A DNA stretch of 23,500 bases from Bacteroidales bacterium (GTDB lineage Bacteria > Bacteroidota > Bacteroidia > Bacteroidales > Muribaculaceae). Made by a program: the position numbers and the translations under genes. Where the stretch lies: positions 1 through 23,500 of the forward strand of contig SFJG01000041.1 in assembly GCA_004555955.1 (NCBI GenBank). The letters run 5' to 3'. Shown piece by piece: positions 16,891-23,311 of the stretch. Numbering within the stretch: the first letter of the stretch is position 1; every line of letters starts with the position of its first letter. A model generated the notes under the pieces. It was not told the DNA's origin. It searched no databases and saw nothing but the letters and a program-made list of their open reading frames with translations.

Positions 16891-16934
16891 TTTTCGCAAA
16901 GTTACAACCGACAGAGTGAGTACTTTTGCGAAAA
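16891..16934 (-). promoter_or_regulatory. Terminase promoter with flanking inverted repeat
   Basis: The -7 element TAACTTTG is on the minus strand at 16904-16897, 28 bases before the ATG. A perfect 10-bp inverted repeat TTTTCGCAAA (16891-16900) / TTTGCGAAAA (16925-16934) straddles it. One arm overlaps the -7 box and the other sits where a -33 box would be. The arrangement looks like an operator. A plus-strand TACTTTTG at 16921-16928 could also drive divergent transcription, but no gene follows. Confidence 0.5.
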
Positions 16935-16946
16935 CGCCATATTGAA

Positions 16947-16963
16947 AATGAGCAAAATCTATG
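16947..16963. repeat. 17-bp direct repeat, copy 1
   Basis: AATGAGCAAAATCTATG recurs exactly at 17058-17074, 111 bases away. The first GGTCGC palindrome lies between the two copies. Confidence 0.85.
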
Positions 16964-16985
16964 TGCCTGAGTATCAGCAGAGTAG

Positions 16986-17005
16986 GGTCGCGGCTTGCTG
17001 CGACC
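16986..17005. repeat. GGTCGC-N8-GCGACC palindrome, copy 1
   Basis: Arms GGTCGC and GCGACC flank the 8-base core ggcttgct. The same arms with 8-base cores recur at 17188-17207 and 23116-23135, always in non-coding DNA. It looks like a small dispersed REP-like element. Confidence 0.75.
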
Positions 17006-17054
17006 TACCAGGCGATAGTTTTTAGTTGGTTTGCAAAGTCTCCAACTTAGCAGT

Positions 17055-17091
17055 GGCAATGAGCAAAATCTATGCAATTTAGCTCATTGCC
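17055..17091. repeat. Hairpin with 10-bp perfect arms
   Basis: GGCAATGAGC (17055-17064) pairs with GCTCATTGCC (17082-17091) around a 17-base loop, and the stem includes part of the 17-bp direct repeat. No T-run follows, so it is not a typical terminator. Confidence 0.7.
17058..17074. repeat. 17-bp direct repeat, copy 2
   Basis: Exact second copy of the 17-mer at 16947-16963. Here it overlaps the left arm and loop of the hairpin at 17055-17091. Confidence 0.85.
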
Positions 17092-17112
17092 GGGTGTTGT
17101 GGTGTCGTCTGT

Positions 17113-17142
17113 CCCCACCTAGCCGCAAGCGGCAAGGTGGGG
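17113..17142. repeat. Long hairpin, 14-bp arms with 2-base loop
   Basis: CCCCACCTAGCCGC pairs with GCGGCAAGGTGGGG around loop AA with a single mismatch. It lies about 130 bases beyond the nhaC stop on the minus strand. Without a T-run it is more like a REP-type palindrome than a terminator. Confidence 0.7.
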
Positions 17143-17187
17143 TCTTGCATCTTGGTGATAACCCAATTGGCTTCCACACGCCTGCCC

Positions 17188-17207
17188 GGTCGCACCAAGG
17201 CGCGACC
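17188..17207. repeat. GGTCGC-N8-GCGACC palindrome, copy 2
   Basis: The core is accaaggc. It differs by one base from the copy at 23116-23135 (core accgaggc), which lies 6 kb away. Confidence 0.78.
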
Positions 17208-17270
17208 CTACCGCGGAATGGCATCTCTTTGTGTCTATTTAGTTGATAATCAGCTCCGTCTGTTCGAAAA

Positions 17271-18698
17271 CTACTGCTTGCCGGTCGCTTTACGATAGAT
17301 TTTGTAGGAGAAAGCGGCGACAATCATCGACATTATCGGACTCAGGTAGTTGAAGAAGCAGTAGGGGAGGTAGGTAAGCGTCGGGACGCCGAGGACGGTC
17401 GATTGAGTCATGCCACAGGAGTTCCAGGGCACGAGCACGGAAGTCACGGTCACAGAGTCTTCGGTGGTTCGGCTCAGCAGCCGACTTTCGTAGCCTTCAC
17501 GCTCGTAAATATTGCGGAACATGTTGCCTGTCAAGATGATGCTAATGTATTGGTCGGCAGTTGTCAGGTTTAGGAACAGCCCCGAGCAGACCGTAGAGGA
17601 GACGAGCGAGAACGTCGACTTCATCATACGGGCAAACATTGCCGTGATGCTTCGGAGCATGCCGCTCGCGGTCATCGTTCCGCCGAAGCACATAGCGCAT
17701 AGGATGAGCCAAACCGTGTTGAGCATCCCCGCCATACCGCGAGTGGAAATGAGGTCGTCGACGAGGGCATTGCCGCTGCTGATGCTCGTTTCGGTGGTCA
17801 ACATTTTCATGGCGCCTTCAAACACCGGACGGTCGCCGTGACCCAGCGAAGCCAAGATGTCGGGTTGTGCAATTACGGCGGCAATTACAGCCATAACGGT
17901 TGAGGCAAAGAGCGTTATCAGAGTCGGCACACGTCGCGCAATGAGCACGCCGGTGACAATCGGCACGATTAGCAGCCAGGGCGTGATGTTGAAGCGAGCG
18001 TTGAGCACGGCACTGATTCGGTCGATTTGCGAGCTCTCGGCAACGTCGCCGGTTATGCCTGCAACGACGAAGATAATGAGCGTGATAACTATCGAAGGGA
18101 TAGTCGTATAGAGCATATATCTGATGTGGTCGAACAACGGTGTGTGCGACACCGAAGCGGCGAGCACGGTGGTGTCGGAGAGCGGCGAAATCTTGTCGCC
18201 GAAGTATGCCCCCGAAATGATAGCACCGGCAATCCAACCGTCGCTGTAGCCTTGGGCTTGTCCGATGCCCATCAGTGCGATACCGATTGTGGCTATTGTT
18301 GTCCACGAACTGCCGGTCATAACGGAGACGAGGATGCAAATGATGCACGCCGTGGCGAGGAAAAAACGCGGATTGATGACCGCCATGCCGTAGTCGATGA
18401 GCGTGGGAACAACGCCGGAGAGCATCCAAGCGCCGCTTAAAGCGCCGATAATGAGCAGGATAATCGTGGCAGAAGCGATTCCTTTGATGTTGTCGACGAT
18501 GGCATTTTCGAAGCGCGCCCATTCGATTTTGTAGACCGCCATACCGATTGCGACGGTTAGCGCCGACGCTACAAGCAGCACCACTTGGCTCGGACCGCTG
18601 AGGGCATCGCTGCCGAACGAGCTGACGGCAACGTAAAGCATTGCCACCATGGCAATTATCGGCACAAAAGATACTATTGGCGAAGGCGTTTTACTCAT
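17271..18698 (-). CDS. nhaC: Na+/H+ antiporter, NhaC family
   Basis: A 475-aa inner-membrane antiporter exchanging Na+ for H+ in pH and salt homeostasis. It has about 11 hydrophobic segments. The family motifs TGSSWTT (128-134) and GDKISPLSDTT (167-177) are clear, and a related second-half segment (YISIILTGNMF) follows. The reading frame is open for 108 codons upstream, but that extension lies wholly inside the upstream gene and has shadow-frame composition. The ATG at 18698 overlaps the stop of the phosphodiesterase gene as ATGA, so it is translationally coupled. It is the last gene of the rel operon. The transported ion or substrate could differ, as some NhaC relatives exchange malate/lactate. 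Confidence 0.9.
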   Translation of the reverse strand: MSKTPSPIVSFVPIIAMVAMLYVAVSSFGSDALSGPSQVVLLVASALTVAIGMAVYKIEWARFENAIVDNIKGIASATIILLIIGALSGAWMLSGVVPTLIDYGMAVINPRFFLATACIICILVSVMTGSSWTTIATIGIALMGIGQAQGYSDGWIAGAIISGAYFGDKISPLSDTTVLAASVSHTPLFDHIRYMLYTTIPSIVITLIIFVVAGITGDVAESSQIDRISAVLNARFNITPWLLIVPIVTGVLIARRVPTLITLFASTVMAVIAAVIAQPDILASLGHGDRPVFEGAMKMLTTETSISSGNALVDDLISTRGMAGMLNTVWLILCAMCFGGTMTASGMLRSITAMFARMMKSTFSLVSSTVCSGLFLNLTTADQYISIILTGNMFRNIYEREGYESRLLSRTTEDSVTVTSVLVPWNSCGMTQSTVLGVPTLTYLPYCFFNYLSPIMSMIVAAFSYKIYRKATGKQ

Positions 18699-20695
18699 TT
18701 CGTCTCTTTGCGTTTTGTCAGTTCGGGATATTCCACGCGCGTATGGTAGATGGTTTTGAGCCGCGAGATGAAGACACGCTTGATGCTTTCGACGTCGCGG
18801 AAACTCAGCGGCGAATCTTTCATAAGCCCTTGCTGTATTTGCCCGTCGATGATGCGGTTTACCAGGTCGGTAATAGCTTCCGGGGTGTGCTCTTTGAGGC
18901 TTCGCGAAGCCGCCTCGGTTGCGTCTGCCATCATCAGAATCGAGGTCTCTTTGCTTCGGGGATTGGGACCGGGGTAGGTGTAAGGCGTCGGGTCGACAGG
19001 CTCGCCGTTGTTGCGGTTGCACGCCGTAGTGTAGAAGTATTTAGCCACGTTTTTGCCGTGGTGCTCGCTGATAAACGCCTTGATGACGCTCGGGAGTTTC
19101 TGCTTGTCGGCAATTCGCAGACCGTCGGCGACGTGGCGAATCACGATTTTCGCGCTTTGTTCGGGTGTAATCAACTCGTGCGGGTTCACGTCGTGTTGGT
19201 TTTCGGTGAAGAAAGCCGGATTTTCCATCTTGCCGATGTCGTGATATAGCGCGCCGGCGCGGGCAAGTTGCGTGTTAGCGCCGATTTCGTGCGCCGCCTC
19301 CGACACCAGGTTCGACAGTTGCATCGAGTGCTGGAACGTGCCGGGGCATTTCTCCGAGAGTTCGCGCAGCAGCGGGTTGTTGACGTCGCTAAGTTCGACG
19401 AGCGTAACCTTCGAGGTGAAGCCGAACAGCCGTTCGAGCACGAAAATCAGGACGTAGGCGAACGAGAGGAAAATAGCGTTGATGGCGAAGTAGAAGAACA
19501 CCTTGGGGTCGATAGTCATAACGGAGCCTTCCGACAGGGCGCATAGGGCAACGGCAATGAGGCAGTAGCCGACGAAGACGAGTAATGCGGAGCGTATCAA
19601 CTGCGAACGTTTGCTCAACTCTTGGAGGCTGTTGATGGCAATAGCCGCCACGGGCAGGTGTAGCAGAATGAATTCGAGGCCGTCGTCGACGGCAAGGCTG
19701 CAGATGAGCGTTTGGATGATAGCCACGTAGAACGCCGTGCGCGAGTCGAAAAACGTCACAATCAGTATGGGGACGATTGCTAACGGGATGAAGTAAACGC
19801 TGTTGTGGAACGAATGGAACAGCATAAAAGCCGCTACCGAAAAACCGGTAACGAGCGCCACGATGAACGTGATGCTGCGCAAGTTGTAGTAGATGTTGTG
19901 TCGGTATAGCCGGAAGAACGCGTAAAGCAATCCGATGAGCATGACCACGATGAGGACGTATCCCGCCATGGCGTAGCGCTCGTCGTCGGTCCGGTCGTTG
20001 CTGTCGAGCATCTTTTTGTAGGTCGAAAGGAGCGCCGCCGTTTGAGGCGTTACGATTTCGCCGCGGTCGATAATGCGCTCGCCTTGTTGGATGATGCCGC
20101 GCGAGATGATAGCCGACTGGTAGGCTTCGTTGAGCAGCCGTGCCGTCATGAGTGAGTCTTTGGTGATGTTAGGCTCGATAATCGACGCAATGTTCTGACT
20201 GCGGAATTCGGGCGATGCATTCATCACCGAGTCGAGCCACTGGTATGCACCTTTGACGGTGAGCATTTTTTCGGTGGAATGAGTGTTTGCGACGTTCCCG
20301 TCAATCATACGAATTTTCGGAATGAGGCGCCCTGATGCAGGGTCGGTCGCCGAGGCGTCGACGATGCCGTTGTCGTAAAGCCGGTCGAGGAGAAACGCTG
20401 TTTTTGCGTCGGAGATGTGGCTGACAACGCGCGGCTTGACGCTACGGTCGATGGTGTAGACGGGCACAAAGCAAGCGTCGATGCTGTCTTTCTTGGCGCG
20501 GATTCCTGTCGAGTCGAGCATAATGGGCATGTCGAACGGCGCGGTCAGCAGCGAATAACTCCAAGGCTTGCCGATTTCGTATTTGTATTCTTTGTTTTGT
20601 TCGTCGGGGAAGAAATAGGCAATAATCGCCGCCGCCACGACGAAAAGCGCGAGGCGGTACAGCGAATGACGAGTGAATTTATTCTTTATGCTCAT
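18695..20695 (-). CDS. pgpH: 7TM-HD cyclic di-AMP phosphodiesterase (PgpH type)
   Basis: A 666-aa membrane protein that hydrolyses c-di-AMP to pApA in the PgpH family. One N-terminal membrane helix (13-29) is followed by an extracytoplasmic domain (about 35-235). About seven membrane helices then span 240-425, and a cytoplasmic HD domain follows from about 450. The HD residues are present: His456 (FQHSMQ), His485-Asp486 (YHDIGK), the HH pair at 545-546 (EHHGKN) and Asp591 (MMADATEA). The domain order is diagnostic of 7TMR-HD proteins. The start is 5 bases after the rel stop, and the gene overlaps nhaC by 4 bases. In Firmicutes, PgpH is reported to be inhibited by ppGpp, so placement directly behind rel is notable. 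Confidence 0.92.
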   Translation of the reverse strand: MSIKNKFTRHSLYRLALFVVAAAIIAYFFPDEQNKEYKYEIGKPWSYSLLTAPFDMPIMLDSTGIRAKKDSIDACFVPVYTIDRSVKPRVVSHISDAKTAFLLDRLYDNGIVDASATDPASGRLIPKIRMIDGNVANTHSTEKMLTVKGAYQWLDSVMNASPEFRSQNIASIIEPNITKDSLMTARLLNEAYQSAIISRGIIQQGERIIDRGEIVTPQTAALLSTYKKMLDSNDRTDDERYAMAGYVLIVVMLIGLLYAFFRLYRHNIYYNLRSITFIVALVTGFSVAAFMLFHSFHNSVYFIPLAIVPILIVTFFDSRTAFYVAIIQTLICSLAVDDGLEFILLHLPVAAIAINSLQELSKRSQLIRSALLVFVGYCLIAVALCALSEGSVMTIDPKVFFYFAINAIFLSFAYVLIFVLERLFGFTSKVTLVELSDVNNPLLRELSEKCPGTFQHSMQLSNLVSEAAHEIGANTQLARAGALYHDIGKMENPAFFTENQHDVNPHELITPEQSAKIVIRHVADGLRIADKQKLPSVIKAFISEHHGKNVAKYFYTTACNRNNGEPVDPTPYTYPGPNPRSKETSILMMADATEAASRSLKEHTPEAITDLVNRIIDGQIQQGLMKDSPLSFRDVESIKRVFISRLKTIYHTRVEYPELTKRKETK

Positions 20696-20700
20696 GCTAC

Positions 20701-22965
20701 CTATTTAATACGTGCGGCGTATGTAACGTCTTTGATTTTCTTGATTTGACGACAGAGTCGGTCGACGATGCGAGCATCGCTGACGCGGAGGTCCAGCAGA
20801 CAGTCGAACACGCCGTCGCGCGCCTCGATGTCGAGTTTGCGGATGTTGATAGACATATTAATCGAAATCTCGTGGATGAGTTCCTGGAGGATTCCCATGC
20901 GGTCGATGCCTTTGACGCTTATCGTGGCGAGGAACGACGTCTGCAGCGGCGATTCGAGCCATTTAGTAGCCACGAGCCGGTTACCGAAACTGCTCTTGAT
21001 GCGCATAGCCACCTCGCAGTCCATCTTGTGGACAATGACTTCTTCGTTGTCGTCGACATAACCGACAACGTCGTCGCCCGGAATGGGGTTGCAGCAACTT
21101 GCTGTCTTGTAGTTCTGCACGCCGCCTTCGCTGCGCAGCACGTAGATTTCTTTCTTGTTAATCTTGTCGGGGGTGATGGTTTCGGCAGATTGCGTTTCGT
21201 CGACGTCTTTTTTCTTGCCGGTAAAGGGCCAAATGCGGGTGAAAATGCCCTGATTTTGCTTCTTGACGGTCGACTTAACCACACTGTCGGTGAGCGCCAC
21301 TTTGTTGTCGCCGACGGCAAAGAAAAGGTCTTCGCGGGTGTGGAAGTTGTACACACCCATCAGTTTGGTAATGAAACGGTTTGCGTCGGTGAGGTTGTTT
21401 TCTTCTATGGCAGCCATAACGGCGGCTTCGCCCTTGTCGACAATCTTCTTACGCTCCTTGCGCAGGGCTTGTTCCAACTTGCTCTTCGCCTTCGCCGTAA
21501 CGACGAAGTTGAGCCATTCGGGCGTGGGTTTTTGCGTCTCGGAAGTGAGGATTTCGACTTGGTCGCCGCTCTGGAGTTTCTGCGATATGGGCACGAGTCG
21601 GTGGTTCACCTTTCCGGCGATGCAGTGCGACCCCAGTTCGGTGTGGAGTTCGTAAGCCACGTCGAGCACGGTGGCGTTTTTGGGGAATGTTATCAAGTCG
21701 CCCTTGGGGGTAAACACGAAAATCTCGGTTGCGAAGAGGTTGAGTTTAATCGTGTCGAGGAAGTCCATGGCGTTTGGCTTGGGCTCTTTGAGGATGTCGG
21801 TAATTGTTTTGAGCCAGGATTCGAGTTCCGACTCTTCGTCGCTTTCGCCGATTTTATACTTCCAGTGGGCGGCGAAACCGCGTTCGGCAATGTCGTCCAT
21901 CTTTCGGGAACGAATCTGGACTTCCACCCAGTTACCGTCGGGACCCATAACCGTCAGGTGCAGAGCGCGATAGCCGTTGGTTTTGGGCGTGCTGACCCAG
22001 TCGCGAGTGCGCGTTGGGTGGAGTTTGTAGATGTCGGTAATCGCCGAGTAGATGTTCCAACAAATCTGCTTTTCGTTGGCGTCGGCGTCGCAGTCGAACA
22101 CGATACGCACGGCGTAGAGGTCGTAGACTTCCTCAAATGGGATGTGCTTTGTTTCCATCTTTTTCCAAATCGAGTAAGCCGATTTGACGCGCGCGTTGAT
22201 GGTGTATTTCAGCCCCATCTCGTCGAGTTTTGCCTTTACGGGAGTCGAAAAGTCGGTGTATTGGCTGTTGCGCTTTTTCTCGGATTCGACAATCTTGTCT
22301 TTGATGTCTTTGTAAGTGTCGGGGTGTTCGTATTTGAAGCTGAGGTCTTCCAACTCCGTTTTGATGGCAAACAGTCCGAGGCGATGCGCCAGTGGGGCGT
22401 AGATGTAGAGCGTTTCGCCGGCAATCTTGTATTGCTTGTTGGGGAGCATCGACGAGAGCGTGCGCATGTTGTGCAAGCGGTCGGCCATCTTGATAAGAAT
22501 CACGCGGATATCGTCGGCCATGGTGAGCAGCAACTTGCGGAAGTTTTCCGCCTGTGCCGACGCCTTGTCGCCGAAAATACCGCCGGAAATCTTGGTTAGG
22601 CCGTCGACAATCGAAGCGATTTTTTTGCCGAAGTTGATTTCGATGTCTTCGACGGTGTATTCGGTGTCTTCGACGACGTCGTGGAGGAGTGCCGAGCAAA
22701 TCGACGTAGAACCTAAGCCGATTTCTTGGCTGACGATTTTCGCCACGGCAATCGGGTGCAAGATGTAAGGCTCTCCGCTGCGACGACGGATGCCCTTATG
22801 GGCATTCTTGGCAAATTCGTAAGCACGCTTGATGATTTCAACCTTTTTGCGGTGATTGCTACGAAGGTAGCCGTCGAGCACGTCTTGGAACGCCTCGTTA
22901 ATCATTTTTTCTTCCTGCTCTTCGCTGAGGTTCAGGCTGTTATAGTCTTTCGCTTCCACATCCAT
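20701..22965 (-). CDS. rel: Bifunctional (p)ppGpp synthetase/hydrolase (Rel/SpoT family)
   Basis: This 754-aa stringent-response enzyme has an HD hydrolase domain (about 45-200) with His70 and HDVVED at 95-100 intact. The synthetase domain (about 255-375) contains YDLYAVRIVF, TNGYRALH and EVQIR. A TGS domain (415-475), a zinc-finger-like region (ASCCNPIPGDDVVG, 622-635) and a C-terminal ACT domain (677-750) follow. Both activities should therefore be functional. The open frame continues 50 codons upstream to 23115, but that part crosses the promoter and the heptad repeats, so ATG 22965 (MDVEAKDYNS) is chosen. It heads an operon with the c-di-AMP phosphodiesterase and nhaC. Confidence 0.96.
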   Translation of the reverse strand: MDVEAKDYNSLNLSEEQEEKMINEAFQDVLDGYLRSNHRKKVEIIKRAYEFAKNAHKGIRRRSGEPYILHPIAVAKIVSQEIGLGSTSICSALLHDVVEDTEYTVEDIEINFGKKIASIVDGLTKISGGIFGDKASAQAENFRKLLLTMADDIRVILIKMADRLHNMRTLSSMLPNKQYKIAGETLYIYAPLAHRLGLFAIKTELEDLSFKYEHPDTYKDIKDKIVESEKKRNSQYTDFSTPVKAKLDEMGLKYTINARVKSAYSIWKKMETKHIPFEEVYDLYAVRIVFDCDADANEKQICWNIYSAITDIYKLHPTRTRDWVSTPKTNGYRALHLTVMGPDGNWVEVQIRSRKMDDIAERGFAAHWKYKIGESDEESELESWLKTITDILKEPKPNAMDFLDTIKLNLFATEIFVFTPKGDLITFPKNATVLDVAYELHTELGSHCIAGKVNHRLVPISQKLQSGDQVEILTSETQKPTPEWLNFVVTAKAKSKLEQALRKERKKIVDKGEAAVMAAIEENNLTDANRFITKLMGVYNFHTREDLFFAVGDNKVALTDSVVKSTVKKQNQGIFTRIWPFTGKKKDVDETQSAETITPDKINKKEIYVLRSEGGVQNYKTASCCNPIPGDDVVGYVDDNEEVIVHKMDCEVAMRIKSSFGNRLVATKWLESPLQTSFLATISVKGIDRMGILQELIHEISINMSINIRKLDIEARDGVFDCLLDLRVSDARIVDRLCRQIKKIKDVTYAARIK

Positions 22966-22991
22966 ATTCTTCGACAATTTTTGCAATTTCA

Positions 22992-23047
22992 CAAAATTAA
23001 TTATTTCGCTGCAAATTTCTGCCAAAAATGACGATTTTTTTGCGAAA
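22992..23047 (-). promoter_or_regulatory. Candidate promoter region of rel
   Basis: Two -7 candidates are present on the minus strand: TAATTTTG (22999-22992), with TTG at 23025-23023 (spacer 23, long), and GAAATTTG (23019-23012). For the second, TTTTCGCAAA (23047-23038) sits at the -33 position with an 18-base gap. The second candidate also shares the 14-mer ATTTGCAGCGAAAT with the gap promoter. I cannot decide between them. Confidence 0.45.
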
Positions 23048-23063
23048 AAGACAAAAATGGGGC

Positions 23064-23098
23064 GGAGGTAAGGGGTAAGAGGTAAGAGGTAAGAGGGG
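23064..23098. repeat. AGAGGTA heptanucleotide repeat, right copy
   Basis: Five units (ggaggta, aggggta, agaggta, agaggta, agagggg) lie in the same orientation as the array at 1-35. They are followed by gggacgagg, which resembles the reverse complement of the cctcgtccc tract beside the left array. The array lies upstream of the rel promoter and is non-coding. Confidence 0.8.
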
Positions 23099-23115
23099 TC
23101 AGAGGGACGAGGCAC

Positions 23116-23135
23116 GGTCGCACCGAGGCGCGACC
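23116..23135. repeat. GGTCGC-N8-GCGACC palindrome, copy 3
   Basis: The core is accgaggc. It begins the hairpin-rich stretch that continues to the transposase fragment. Confidence 0.78.
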
Positions 23136-23154
23136 AATCGGAGCGAACGAGAAT

Positions 23155-23299
23155 CCACAGCGTGTCGAAGATACGCTGTGGATAGCGTGCGTCGGAGACG
23201 CGCCGGTTGTGGTAAGCCCTGCGCTCAGCATCGGAGATGCTTAGCGTAGGGAACGGAGTCCACCCACAGAACTCGAGCCTCGGAGAGGGTCGGTTGTGG
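23155..23299. repeat. Row of four hairpins with GAA/GGA loops (REP-like)
   Basis: Four consecutive inverted repeats each have a 3-base loop. At 23155-23181 the arms are 12 bp with loop GAA. At 23187-23203 they are gtgcgtc/gacgcgc with loop GGA. At 23217-23251 they are 16 bp (two non-Watson-Crick pairs) with loop GGA. At 23264-23299 the outer arm is ccaca/tgtgg and the inner arm cctc/gagg, with loop GGA. Stem sequences differ but pairing and loop are kept. The last ends 12 bases from the transposase stop codon. They could be REP elements or terminal hairpins of an IS200-type element. Confidence 0.7.
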
Positions 23300-23311
23300 T
23301 AGATGACTATG

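Larger units (their letters stand above)
16935..17270. other. Non-coding, palindrome- and repeat-rich intergenic region
   Basis: This is the remainder of the 402-base gap between the terminase gene and nhaC. I find no supported ORF. It contains a 17-bp direct repeat (16947 and 17058), two GGTCGC-N8-GCGACC palindromes (16986-17005 and 17188-17207) and two larger hairpins (17055-17091 and 17113-17142). A plus-strand ORF at 16825-17025 has no start context or recognisable product. Confidence 0.75.

Noticed and set aside
16825..17025. 66-codon plus-strand ORF upstream of the terminase gene
   Set aside because: It begins inside the terminase gene on the other strand, crosses the dyad and direct repeat, and has no recognisable product.
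18699..19022. 108-codon N-terminal extension of nhaC
   Set aside because: It lies within the phosphodiesterase gene in another frame and is Arg/Gln/His-rich. The NhaC pattern begins at MSKTPSPIVSF with an ATGA coupling.
20746..22599. 617-codon open frame on the plus strand opposite rel
   Set aside because: It is the antisense shadow of a clearly coding gene; the long opening comes from GTC/GAC/TCG-rich codon use. The translation has no recognisable domain.
22966..23115. 50-codon N-terminal extension of rel
   Set aside because: The extension would translate the heptad repeat and both -7 candidates. The known Rel N-terminal pattern starts at MDVEAKDYNS.
23155..23299. CRISPR array
   Set aside because: The hairpin units differ in sequence and spacing, with only the loop and pairing conserved. 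There are no identical repeats with unique spacers and no cas gene.
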